From positions 62,001 through 126,000 of the forward strand of contig NZ_CP134196.1 of the NCBI RefSeq assembly GCF_031585635.1: 64,000 nt of DNA, in the 5' to 3' direction. The notes under the pieces are model-generated. The model was not told the DNA's origin. It saw only the letters and a list, made by a program, of their open reading frames with translations, and did no database searches. Below are positions 53,977-62,787 of this stretch, piece after piece (positions within the stretch are counted from its first letter, which is position 1; every line of letters starts with the position of its first letter). The translations under genes were made by a program, and so were the position numbers. The DNA comes from Paraburkholderia sp. FT54 (GTDB lineage: Bacteria > Pseudomonadota > Gammaproteobacteria > Burkholderiales > Burkholderiaceae).

Positions 53977-54510
53977 ATGTCCATTGCTCCCACGCTCCTC
54001 ACCACCCACCGCCTCACCCTGCGTCCGCACACGCGCGACGATTTCCTCGAGAGCTACGCGATGTGGTCCGATCCCGAGGTGATCCGCTATATAGGCGGCA
54101 AGCCCTTCACGCGCGAGGAAGTCTGGGCGCGTCTGCTGCGTTACGCCGGACATTGGGCGATGCTGGGCTACGGCTATTGGGTCGTGCGGGAAAAGGAGAG
54201 CGGCCGCTTTCTCGGCGAAGTCGGCTTTGCCGACTATCATCGCGAGATCGAGCCGTCATTGATGGTGCCTGAAGTCGGTTGGGCCCTGGACCCGGCCGTG
54301 CATGGCCGGGGCTACGCAACCGAAGCCGTGCGCGCCGCTGTGGAATGGGCCGACCAGCATTGGCCCGGCGGCGAAACGGCCTGCATCGTCGCACCGGAGA
54401 ATCTGCCGTCGCTGCGCGTCGCGCATAAGTGCGGCTATCGTGAGCAACTTCGCACCACGTACAAAGGCAAGCCGACCATCGTGCTGCGTCGGCAGGCACA
54501 CGCGGTCTGA
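53977..54510 (+). CDS. RimJ/RimL-like GNAT acetyltransferase
   Basis: 177 aa. N-terminal TTHRLTLRPHTRDDFLESYAMWSDPEVIRYIGG is characteristic of the RimJ/RimL-type GNATs. Motif A is GWALDPAVHGRGYATEA. Members acetylate ribosomal proteins or small amines. Start at 53977 fits the conserved MxxxPxLxTxRLxLRP opening. Nothing in the neighbourhood indicates the substrate. Confidence 0.88.
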   Translation: MSIAPTLLTTHRLTLRPHTRDDFLESYAMWSDPEVIRYIGGKPFTREEVWARLLRYAGHWAMLGYGYWVVREKESGRFLGEVGFADYHREIEPSLMVPEVGWALDPAVHGRGYATEAVRAAVEWADQHWPGGETACIVAPENLPSLRVAHKCGYREQLRTTYKGKPTIVLRRQAHAV

Positions 54511-54585
54511 GCCGGCGCGCGGCGCGCGGCGTCGTTGCCGGTTGCGTCGAGCGGGCCGCGTGCGACGGATCGCTCGACAATCCCC

Positions 54586-55326
54586 TCATTTTGTATCGTT
54601 GCTCGCCGCCGCCCGCTGCTGTGCGATCAGATCCACCAGCCGTTCGACCTGCTGCCCTTGCGCATCGAAGTTGCCGGCATCGAGCCAACGCGCATAGCTT
54701 GGACGCAGCGCAGGCCATTCGCTGTCGATGATCGAAAACCATGCGGTGTCCCGATTGCGCTCGCGATATACGATCGCCTGCCGGAAGATTCCCTCGAACG
54801 TGAAGCCGTAGCGCAACGCCGCCGTGCGCGATGGACCGTTCAACGAATCGCACTTCCATTCGAAGCGCCGGTAGCCCAGTTTGTCGAACACCTGCGTCAT
54901 CAGCAGAAACATCGCCTCGGTGGCGATCCGCGTGCGTTTGAGCAGCGGCGAATACGTGACGTGGCCGACTTCGATCACGCCGTTCGCGCGGTCGATCCGC
55001 ATCAGCGCCAGCGTGCCGACCGCCTTGCCGGTCGCCAGATCGATCACCGCGTAGTGGAGCGGATCGGCGGACGCGGCGGTCCGTGTCAGATGCTCGCGAT
55101 AGGCGGCGAGGCTCTCGAATGGACCGACGCTCAGATAGGTCCAGTCGCGGCCATCGGCGGCCGAGCTGTACGCCTCGTACAGATCCTCGGCATGACGTTT
55201 CACGTCCACCGGTTCGATCCGGCAATAGCGGCCCACCAGCGGCTCGCGGCCGGGCGCCTGAGCGCCGTTCCAATCCGGCACGGGGGCGCCGATCGGCTGG
55301 TCGAATGCGTTACGTCTGGATTCCAT
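54586..55326 (-). CDS. RimJ-type GNAT acetyltransferase divergent from a MocR regulator
   Basis: 246 aa. RYCRIEPVDVKRHAEDLYEAY opens the domain; GHVTYSPLLKRTRIATEAMFLLM is motif A; RFEWKCDSLNGPSRTAALRYGF is the usual end of the fold. This is the longer YdaF/Mec-type seen in Burkholderia and fungi. AGGAG upstream supports the ATG at 55326. Divergent from the MocR regulator across 165 bp, which is therefore the likely controller. Confidence 0.88.
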   Translation of the reverse strand: MESRRNAFDQPIGAPVPDWNGAQAPGREPLVGRYCRIEPVDVKRHAEDLYEAYSSAADGRDWTYLSVGPFESLAAYREHLTRTAASADPLHYAVIDLATGKAVGTLALMRIDRANGVIEVGHVTYSPLLKRTRIATEAMFLLMTQVFDKLGYRRFEWKCDSLNGPSRTAALRYGFTFEGIFRQAIVYRERNRDTAWFSIIDSEWPALRPSYARWLDAGNFDAQGQQVERLVDLIAQQRAAASNDTK

Positions 55327-55491
55327 ATCTCTTCTCCTGTGGACCAGAGTTGGCGCTTCAGCGCGTTGCCCATGGTCCCATGCAAGATGGTTGCTCTCGG
55401 CTGCGAATGATCGTCGATGATGAAGAACGATACGGCAAACGTGGTATGTTAAAAAGATCCAGATTAACGTCAATTGATAGGTCCAGCCGCG

Positions 55492-57015
55492 ATGATCGAG
55501 ATCATTGGCCCGCTCGGCAGGCCGGCCGCATCGGCGACCGCCGGCGGCGGCGCAAACCCCGAGCCGCTGCAAAAACAATTGATCGAGCGTTTGCAACAGG
55601 CGATTCTCGCGGGCCGTTTGCCGGCGGGATCGCTCCTGCCGTCGTCGCGCCTGCTCGCGACGGAAATGGGCGTGTCGCGGAACACGGTGGTGATCGCGTA
55701 CGAGCATCTGGCCGCGGTCGGTTACGTGGTCGCCGACAAGAAGGGCACGCGCGTGAGCCCGCTTTCCAGCCCATCCGCGCGGGGCGAGCCGCGCGCGCAA
55801 CCTGCCGCGCCGGATGTGGCCTACGCGTCGCGCGTCGGGCAGTTCGCGGCCACCCGCACCCATGCCGACAACACCTTGCCTCTGACGCCCGGCACGCCCG
55901 CGCTCGACCGTTTCCCGGTGACCGCGTGGCGGCGCGCGCTCGAACGCTCGATGGAGCGCGCGTTGCCACTCGCGCTCGGCTACGGTACGCCGGCCGGCGA
56001 GCCGGCGCTGCGCGACGCCATCGCCGCGCACTTGCGCATGGCGCGCGGCGTGCGCTGCGAAGGCTCGCAGGTGGTGATCACCGAGGGCGCTCAGGAGGCG
56101 CTGAACCTGTGCGTGCGCCTTTTCACCAATCCGGGCGAGGTCGCGTGGGTCGAGGATCCCGGTTATCGCGGCGCGAAGGCCGCGTTTAATCTCGGCGACC
56201 TGACCACGCTGCCGATACCCGTCGACGCCGAAGGCATGGCAGTGCCGGCCGACGCGTGGTCCCAGCATCCGCCAAAGCTGATCTATACGTCGCCCGCGCA
56301 CCAGTATCCGACCGGGTCGGTGCTGTCCGTGGCACGTCGTCTGGAACTGATTGCTCAAGCGCGGCGCAGCGGCGCGTGGCTGATCGAGGACGATTACGAT
56401 GGCGAATTCCGCCATACCGGCGAACCGATCGCCAGCATGCAAGGGTTGGTCGAGGACGCGCCGGTGTTGTACGTCGGCTCGTTCAGCAAGACGATGTTTC
56501 CTGCGTTGCGCATCGGTTTCGTGGTGCTGCCGCGCCCGATCGCCGCGCACACCGCCGTCGCTGTGCAGGAGATGCTGCGCGGCGGGCATCGGCTGGAGCA
56601 ACTGGCGCTCGCGCATTTCATCGAGAGCGGAGAGTTTGGGCGGCATCTGGGGCGCATGCGGCGTCTGTATCGTGAGCGCCAGCAGGCGTTGCGCGACGCG
56701 CTCACCGCGTATTTCGCGGCGTCGCAGATTCTGGGCGGCAATTGCGGCATGCACCTGACGCTGCGCTTGCCGCCGCGCATCGACGACCGGATCCTGGCCG
56801 AACGCGCGCTCGCCGAAGGGCTCAATCCGCGCGCGCTGTCCGGTTTCGCGTTGCAGCCGCGCGCCGGGACGAATGGGCTGGTGATCGGCTACGGCAGCAC
56901 ACCGGCCGAGCGACTAGCTCCCGCAATCCGCGTGCTGGCCGGGCTGGCGGCAGAACTGGACGGCAAGCCGAAGCGCCGGCCCGGCACGGCGTCGGTCACG
57001 AAAATTCGCGCGTAG
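55492..57015 (+). CDS. MocR/PdxR-family GntR-aminotransferase regulator
   Basis: 507 aa. N-terminal GntR winged helix (LIERLQQAILAGRLPAGSLL, then SRLLATEMGVSRNTVVIAYEHL) linked to a fold-I aminotransferase-like domain. PLP-binding Lys333 in GSFSKTMFPALRIGF and the Asp/Tyr region EDDYDGEF are intact. MocR regulators use PLP as cofactor to sense PLP levels, GABA or amino compounds. ATG at 55492 chosen; a TTG six codons earlier is in frame. The divergent GNAT is the predicted target. Confidence 0.92.
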   Translation: MIEIIGPLGRPAASATAGGGANPEPLQKQLIERLQQAILAGRLPAGSLLPSSRLLATEMGVSRNTVVIAYEHLAAVGYVVADKKGTRVSPLSSPSARGEPRAQPAAPDVAYASRVGQFAATRTHADNTLPLTPGTPALDRFPVTAWRRALERSMERALPLALGYGTPAGEPALRDAIAAHLRMARGVRCEGSQVVITEGAQEALNLCVRLFTNPGEVAWVEDPGYRGAKAAFNLGDLTTLPIPVDAEGMAVPADAWSQHPPKLIYTSPAHQYPTGSVLSVARRLELIAQARRSGAWLIEDDYDGEFRHTGEPIASMQGLVEDAPVLYVGSFSKTMFPALRIGFVVLPRPIAAHTAVAVQEMLRGGHRLEQLALAHFIESGEFGRHLGRMRRLYRERQQALRDALTAYFAASQILGGNCGMHLTLRLPPRIDDRILAERALAEGLNPRALSGFALQPRAGTNGLVIGYGSTPAERLAPAIRVLAGLAAELDGKPKRRPGTASVTKIRA

Positions 57016-57245
57016 CTTTTTGCGTTTGTCCGCGCGCCCCATGTCGCGCTATCGTGTCGCTTATGCGCGGCGATTTCGAGGTGTGCGACATCGACGGATC
57101 GCCCGCAGCTCATGCCGCATGCGGCGCACTGCAACATCGCGTGATGCGCGGTGCTGCAGGCGCGTTTGCCGGGTCGCTGTCGGCCCGGGCGTGAGGAATG
57201 CCTTTGTTGTGGTTATCTATGACGATTTATCCGACCGGAGACGAC

Positions 57246-57578
57246 ATGAAGGAAATCGAACCGACCCCGTGGTTTGAGCTTGCGGCCCACACGCCCGTCC
57301 GTGAAGGCTGGTACGAAGTGCAGTTGACGAGCGGGGACACGGCTTTTGCGAAGTTTGGCGACGGCGTATGGACCGAGAAACCGTTGCTCGTATTTACGCA
57401 CTGGCGCGGCTTGTCCGCCGACCCGTCGGCAGCCGGAGAAGGCGAGGCCGAATCGATCGAGGCCGAGGCCACCGCGGCCCAAGGTGTGCGCGCCGCGTGG
57501 AACGCGTTCTTCCCGGGACTCGGCGAGGAACAGCACAAACCGCTAGACGCCGTGCCCAACGGTAAAGCGCCGCACTGA
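57246..57578 (+). CDS. Hypothetical small protein
   Basis: 110 aa. Compact beta-rich N-terminal half (PWFELAAHTPVREGWYEVQL, FAKFGDGVWTEKPLLVFTHW), an acidic Glu/Ala linker, and a short helical end. Codon use and the GGAG ribosome site support expression. No family recognised with certainty. Confidence 0.65.
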   Translation: MKEIEPTPWFELAAHTPVREGWYEVQLTSGDTAFAKFGDGVWTEKPLLVFTHWRGLSADPSAAGEGEAESIEAEATAAQGVRAAWNAFFPGLGEEQHKPLDAVPNGKAPH

Positions 57579-57627
57579 TTCACGCTTGGGCGGCGGCTCG
57601 CGAGTTGCCGCCCTGATTTGCCTGACC

Positions 57628-58434
57628 TTACTTGCGCTTCAGCGCTTCGGCAGCCTGCTTGCCGATTTCCGTATCGATGTCGGGCGTCTCGCCCGTTTCG
57701 AGAATCCACGCTGCGGACAAACCCGACCACGCCAGTATCCATTGCAGCAAACGGCGCTGGTCAAGTCCGGCATTCCTTGCGACCCGTTCGACGCGACGCT
57801 CGAACCATCCCGGCCGCAACGCCGACTCCTCGTCCGGATTGCAAAAAATGTTCGCGTAGTCGAATCCGCGTTCGCCGTAGAGGCCTTTCGGGTCGATGGC
57901 CAGCCAGCCGCGCGGGCCGAATTCGAGCACGTTGCCGTGATGGATGTCGCCGTGTAACACGACTGCATCTTGCGGCGCGGCGAGTAAGGCTTGCGCGACG
58001 GTGGCGCTGTCCTCTAACCAGTCGCCGTATTTTTGCGCGGCGGGCCAAAGGCTCGCGAACCAGCGTGGCAAACCAATCAATTCCGGCAGTGCTTTGTTTC
58101 GCGGCGCGTGCAGCCGCGCGGCGGTGGCGCAGAGAATGTCGGTGGCGCGGTCATCGGCGTCGCTGTTGCCGCTGCATGCCAGGTCCGCCAGCGCGTGACT
58201 GTTTTGCGCGCGCTCGAGCAGCAGGGCGTCGGCATCGTGCGCAAGCACGCGGGCCGCGCCTTCGCCGTCCCACCACACCATCAACCGCGCGCCGAATTTC
58301 TCTTCGGGCTCCTGCGCGACTTTCAGCATTGCGGGAATGCCGTGGCGGCGTACCGGCAGGAGCCGGCTGCTGTGTGTGCGAATCGGCTCGCCGTCCTGCC
58401 GCAGATCCCATTTGACGATGTACTCGGTGAACAT
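57628..58434 (-). CDS. Aminoglycoside/hydroxyurea phosphotransferase-like (APH(6)/StrB type)
   Basis: 268 aa. The kinase catalytic loop is VVLHGDIHHGN (Asp base and Asn), followed by LAIDPKGLYGERGFDYANIF, matching the APH(6) group of streptomycin 6-kinases and hydroxyurea phosphotransferases. The N-terminal lobe has MLKVAQEPEEKFGARLMVWW. No mobile element is near, so it looks like a native chromosomal gene whose natural substrate may not be an antibiotic. Start at 58434 gives the family length. Confidence 0.85.
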   Translation of the reverse strand: MFTEYIVKWDLRQDGEPIRTHSSRLLPVRRHGIPAMLKVAQEPEEKFGARLMVWWDGEGAARVLAHDADALLLERAQNSHALADLACSGNSDADDRATDILCATAARLHAPRNKALPELIGLPRWFASLWPAAQKYGDWLEDSATVAQALLAAPQDAVVLHGDIHHGNVLEFGPRGWLAIDPKGLYGERGFDYANIFCNPDEESALRPGWFERRVERVARNAGLDQRRLLQWILAWSGLSAAWILETGETPDIDTEIGKQAAEALKRK

Positions 58435-58622
58435 TCGAGCTTCAGTTCGCGAACGCGGCGATGTTGCTGTCAGCAGTATGCAGGCAGACCATGCGCACGG
58501 TTCCTCCAACGAGTTCGACGGTTTGGTATTTTCGCCTGGATCGACCCGAAATGGCGCGCGCAGCGCGCATCGAGCCCCGACGCTACAATCGCTCTCATTC
58601 ATTTGACGCGCGGAACCTACGT

Positions 58623-59210
58623 ATGAAAATCACCCGAGAACCCGTGGCTTTGCCGCGGGCCACGCAGCTGCTGAATCATGGGCCGGTCACGATCATCACC
58701 AGCGCGCACGGCGGCCGCTCGAACGTGATGGCGGCGTCGTGGGCGATGCCGCTCGACTTCAACCCGCCGAAGGTGGTCGTGGTGGTGGACAGCCGCACGC
58801 TCACGCGGCGACTGATTGAGGCAAGCGGCGTATTCGGACTGCAACTGCCGAGCCGTGGATTCGCTGCGCAAACGCTGGCAGTGGGCACGAACGCAGGCAC
58901 TGAACTCGACAAGTTCTCCGCCTTCGACCTGGAGACGTTCCCCGCGCAACAGATCGACGTGCCCATGCTCGCCGGTTGTATCACTTGGATGGAGTGCAAG
59001 GTCATTCCGGACGATAGCCAGCGCCACGATCTGATCATCGGAGAAGTCGTCGCGGCGTATGCGGATAGCCGCGTGTACTCGAACAACCGCTGGCATTTCG
59101 GCGACGATCCAGATCTGCGCACCTGTCATTACGTGGCCGGCGGGACGTTCTTTGCCACGGGCGATGCGTTCGAAGTGGACGCCGTGGCGAATGGCACGGC
59201 GAGTGAGTGA
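58623..59210 (+). CDS. Flavin reductase-like FMN-binding protein
   Basis: 195 aa split-barrel flavoprotein: HGPVTIITSAHGGRSNVMAA, then WAMPLDFNPPKVVVVV, the FMN-binding half; GVFGLQLP and a C-terminal beta region follow. Family members reduce FMN/FAD for monooxygenases or bind FMN for other jobs. Divergent from the phosphotransferase gene across 188 bp. Partner not visible. Confidence 0.87.
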   Translation: MKITREPVALPRATQLLNHGPVTIITSAHGGRSNVMAASWAMPLDFNPPKVVVVVDSRTLTRRLIEASGVFGLQLPSRGFAAQTLAVGTNAGTELDKFSAFDLETFPAQQIDVPMLAGCITWMECKVIPDDSQRHDLIIGEVVAAYADSRVYSNNRWHFGDDPDLRTCHYVAGGTFFATGDAFEVDAVANGTASE

Positions 59211-59256
59211 GTAAGGTTCAGTGCGCGCCGCTACTTGGCGCGATTAAACGCATCGC

Positions 59257-59820
59257 TCACGCGTCGCTCTCGGCAAACTTCTTCAGCGCGTCTCCCGCCA
59301 ACCGATACCGTACCCATTCGCTTTGCGCGCTGGCGCCGAGTGATTCATAGAAGCCGATGGCCGGCTCGTTCCAGTCGAGCACGCTCCATTCGAAGCGGCC
59401 GCAACCGGTGTCGCAGGCAATGCGCGCGAGGTGGCGCAGCATCTGTTTGCCCGCGCCGCCGCCGCGCGATGCCGGCGACACGTACAGGTCTTCCAGATAC
59501 AGTCCCTGCTTGCCGAGCCAGGTGGAATACGAGAAAAAGTAGACGCAAAAGCCGATGGGCTCGCCGTTCATCTCGCAGATCAGCGCCTTTGTGCTGGAAG
59601 CGGCGGAAAACAGGCTCGCTTCGATGTCGTCGACGGTCGCAACGACTTCGTGCTCCGCCTTTTCGTAGACCGCGAGTTCGGTGATGAAGCGAAGAATCAG
59701 CGCTGCGTCGGCGGCGTGAGCGGGACGGATATGGATAGTCAAGGTCAGAGGCTCGATTGATCGGTTGGTTGAGTTGCAGATCGAAGTTTCGCGAAGGTGC
59801 ACCGGCTTCGGATCAGACAT
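59257..59820 (-). CDS. GNAT acetyltransferase, diamine-acetyltransferase-like
   Basis: 187 aa. IRPAHAADAALILRFITELAVYEKAEHEV, then FCVYFFSYSTWLGKQGLYLE, LYVSPASRGGGAGKQML and WNEPAIGFYESLGA are the features of spermidine/spermine or thialysine-type acetyltransferases. The true start may be about 26 residues later because the N-terminal leader is unlike the family. Convergent with the flavin reductase gene. Confidence 0.87.
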   Translation of the reverse strand: MSDPKPVHLRETSICNSTNRSIEPLTLTIHIRPAHAADAALILRFITELAVYEKAEHEVVATVDDIEASLFSAASSTKALICEMNGEPIGFCVYFFSYSTWLGKQGLYLEDLYVSPASRGGGAGKQMLRHLARIACDTGCGRFEWSVLDWNEPAIGFYESLGASAQSEWVRYRLAGDALKKFAESDA

Positions 59821-60505
59821 ACATCGTAGCGTTTAACGTGCTGTTCTGACCAGAGCGCGTCGAGAATGCGATTGACGCCTCATTTGTGCAGGGTGTGTGA
59901 CGGCTGGGTTTGTTGGCGCGGCATCTGAGATGGCGTCGAGGTTGTGACGTGGCGAGTGCTGCTCGTGTATTCGCCTGGTTGTCGAGACAGCTGTTGAGCG
60001 TAACGTCGCTGCGCTTGCCGCTTGCAAGCGCGACCGGGCTCTGTTCTGGACTAAGCGCCACCGATCGCATCATACCCATTGTGCAAAGCAGCAGGTGTGG
60101 CGCATCTGGAACTGATCGATTCACTGAATCTCGTCAGGAACGCGTGCGAAACGCGCTGTTATTTGAACCGCTCGTTAAGCGAGGCGCTGACGGGGGTCCC
60201 GATCACAAGCGATGCGCGCGGCGAGGAAATGCTAGCAGCCGCTAAGTTTGTCGCAAATCCGAATGGCCCGATCTTCTCCAATCCAGCGCTCAAGATCATC
60301 CCACCCATTGCGCTGCGCCGCTCCTTGACAACAACGTCAATAGACGCGCCATGCCTCAAAGCGATATTCTGGACTCGACGCCTCCGCTTTATCTGACCCA
60401 CGCGGAAGCGAACACCACCGTCGACGCACCACAAGGCGCAATCGACGCGATCACAAACGCACTTGCCACAAGCGAGCGCCTGAATCCACTCCGAGGAGAC
60501 ATAAA
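59821..60505. other. 685-bp stretch with no recognisable gene
   Basis: Several frames of 60-120 codons exist on both strands, but none matches a family I know. The plus frame 60079-60396 has some protein-like stretches (LTGVPITSDARGEE, FVANPNGPIF), which might be decayed coding DNA. A 52-codon frame at 60351-60509 overlaps the start of ald; it has no ribosome-binding site. The ald promoter should be in here. Confidence 0.4.
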
Positions 60506-61624
60506 ATGAAAATCGCCGTACCAAAGGAAATCAAAGCGCAGGAGTATCGGGTTGGTCTGACGCCGGTGTCGGTCGCCGAGCTGGTTCGACAAGGCCATAG
60601 CGTCGCCGTCGAGAAAGCCGCGGGCGAAGGATCCGGCATCGCTGACAGCGACTACGTCAAGGCGGGTGCAAGCATCCAGGAATCGGTCGAGCGCCTGTGG
60701 AAGGAGGCGGAGTTGATCGTCAAGGTCAAGGAGCCGCAGGCGATAGAACGCGCACGCCTGTCCCGCGGCCAGATCCTGTTCACGTACCTGCACCTCGCGG
60801 CCGACGCCGATCAGACAGCCGACCTGCTAAAAAGCGGCGCCACCTGCATCGCTTACGAAACAGTGACCTCGCGTTCCGGCGGTTTGCCGTTGCTGACGCC
60901 CATGTCGGAGGTGGCGGGCCGGCTTGCGCCGCAGGCGGGTGCGCGTTGTCTCGAAAAATCGATGGGTGGCCGCGGTGTGCTGCTAGGCGGTGTGCCCGGC
61001 GTGCCGCCGGGAGAGGTGCTGATTCTGGGTGGCGGCGTATCCGGCACTCACGCGGCGACGATTGCGCTCGGCATGGGCGCGAGGGTGACCGTGGTCGACC
61101 GCTCCGCCGACGTTCTGAAGCGTCTGACGGTGCAGTTCGGCAGCGCGATCCAGACCGTCTTCTCGGTGCAGTCTCAAGTCGAGGAACTGCTTGAACGGGC
61201 CGATCTCGTGATCGGATGCGTGTTGCTGCCCGGCGCGGCGGCGCCGAAGTTGATCAAGCGGGAAATGTTGGCGCGCATGAAACCGGGGTCGGTGATTGTC
61301 GACGTCGCGATCGATCAAGGGGGCTGCTGCGAGACCTCACGGCCGACAACGCACGACGCGCCCACGTACGTCGTCGACGGCGTGGTGCACTATTGCGTGG
61401 CAAATATGCCGGGCGCGGTGGCAAGAACATCGACATTCGCCTTGAACAACGCCACGCTGCCGTTCGTCGTCGACATCGCGAACAAAGGCTGGAAGCAGGC
61501 ATTGCTTGACGATGAGCACCTGCGCCCCGGTCTGAATGTTCATGAAGGCCGGCTCACCTGCAAGCCGGTCGGCGATGCGTTGGGGATAGATAGCTGGGAC
61601 ATCGTTGACGTCCTCGCAAGCTGA
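60506..61624 (+). CDS. ald: Alanine dehydrogenase
   Basis: 372 aa, the family length. Reversibly deaminates L-alanine to pyruvate and ammonia with NAD. Pyruvate-binding Arg15 region (EYRVGLTP), Lys of LIVKVKEPQ, catalytic His in FTYLHLAAD, NAD motif LGGGVSGTHAATIA and catalytic Asp in VDVAIDQGGCCETS are present. CGAGGAGA lies 8 bases before the ATG at 60506. Convergent with the alpha/beta hydrolase gene, 6 bp apart. Confidence 0.94.
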   Translation: MKIAVPKEIKAQEYRVGLTPVSVAELVRQGHSVAVEKAAGEGSGIADSDYVKAGASIQESVERLWKEAELIVKVKEPQAIERARLSRGQILFTYLHLAADADQTADLLKSGATCIAYETVTSRSGGLPLLTPMSEVAGRLAPQAGARCLEKSMGGRGVLLGGVPGVPPGEVLILGGGVSGTHAATIALGMGARVTVVDRSADVLKRLTVQFGSAIQTVFSVQSQVEELLERADLVIGCVLLPGAAAPKLIKREMLARMKPGSVIVDVAIDQGGCCETSRPTTHDAPTYVVDGVVHYCVANMPGAVARTSTFALNNATLPFVVDIANKGWKQALLDDEHLRPGLNVHEGRLTCKPVGDALGIDSWDIVDVLAS

Positions 61625-61630
61625 GTTTTC

Positions 61631-62629
61631 CTATCGCAGCATTGCCTCAAAAAACTGCACCACGTCGGCGTTGAATTGCTCATGAAACGCCTCGCGGTCG
61701 AAGCCCGGCAGGCTGTTGCAAATCTCCGGCCGTCGCCGGGAAAGACGCGTATCGCAGGGTGGCAGGAAGTCGTAGTGGCCTGCGTTGGCAACGAGGTGAT
61801 ATTCGGGTGCGTGGGGCAAGTCATCGCGCACGGCCTCGTCATAGTAGGGATGCGGCTGATGGCGATCGTCGGCGGCGCTCCAGAGCTGGACCGGGGCGCG
61901 AACGCCGCGTAGCCTTGCGCGGCCGAACGCAAACCCGAACGAAGGTGCGGCGACGACCACGGCCCTGATGCGGGGATCGTGGACCCAGGCGCCGGCGGGG
62001 ACATTCGCACCGATATGAAGGTCTACGCCGGCATGCTTGAGGGCTTCACACAGATCCTGATCCGCATGAGCCTCGCAAAACGGGGCGATTGTCGAAAGTT
62101 CAGGGATACCACCTGCTGCCACGAGCACGGTGAAGCCGCCGTTAGAAAAGCCAAATGCACCGACGCGCGCCGCATCCAACTGTGCGTGCCCGTGCCACTT
62201 GTCGAGCATGTAGTCAACCAGCCCATGAAGCTGGGCAGGACGGCGCCAGAGTTGCAGGACCCGGCTTTGATCATCGAAAGTGTCACCGGCGTGACTGACC
62301 GCTGCGACGACGAAGCCCGCGTGAGCCAACGCGAGTGCCGTATCGTCATGCCCGCCGTACCAGCTTCCGCCGCCGTGCGACATCACCACGAGTGGCAGGC
62401 GATTGCCAGCGATGGGCGCATCCGCTGCCACAGTCTGGGTGAAATTGCCCAAGACGTGTGACGTCGCCAGCGCATCGGTCGGATACCAGATGCCGGCAAT
62501 GAGAGGCGGCTCAGCACCATTCGGTATCTTGACCTCCTCAAAGCCGACATTGGCCGCGAAGACGGGCGTGGCCACCAGACCCAGGAGCAAGGTGACAACG
62601 GCCAGCAATCTCACGGCGGTTTGCGTCAT
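61631..62629 (-). CDS. Secreted alpha/beta hydrolase (PAF-acetylhydrolase-like)
   Basis: 332 aa with a signal peptide (residues 1-26, ending ATPVFA). Oxyanion region PLVVMSHGGGSWYGGH, nucleophile in GAFGFSNGGF (G-x-S-x-G), acid in WSAADDRHQ and catalytic His in ANAGHYDFLPP give a full triad. Resembles periplasmic lipase/dienelactone-hydrolase-like esterases. Start ATG at 62629; a GTG three codons earlier is in frame. Substrate unknown. Confidence 0.88.
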   Translation of the reverse strand: MTQTAVRLLAVVTLLLGLVATPVFAANVGFEEVKIPNGAEPPLIAGIWYPTDALATSHVLGNFTQTVAADAPIAGNRLPLVVMSHGGGSWYGGHDDTALALAHAGFVVAAVSHAGDTFDDQSRVLQLWRRPAQLHGLVDYMLDKWHGHAQLDAARVGAFGFSNGGFTVLVAAGGIPELSTIAPFCEAHADQDLCEALKHAGVDLHIGANVPAGAWVHDPRIRAVVVAAPSFGFAFGRARLRGVRAPVQLWSAADDRHQPHPYYDEAVRDDLPHAPEYHLVANAGHYDFLPPCDTRLSRRRPEICNSLPGFDREAFHEQFNADVVQFFEAMLR

Positions 62630-62787
62630 TGTCGTCACTCAAACCGAATTGGACGAAGTGGGCACGGAGAAACGAACAGTCATATGAGCGGGACGCATCG
62701 GTCGCATCGCGCCCATCCTTTAGCCGATAGCGGGGTTACCGGCGACGCACCCGCCGCATGCATCGCCATGACGAGCGTCCGGGCTCC

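Noticed and set aside
54586..56754. 722-codon minus-strand frame that would fuse the GNAT with a long N-terminal region
   Set aside because: The extra 476 codons are antisense to the intact MocR gene; the GNAT has its own ribosome site and start at 55326.
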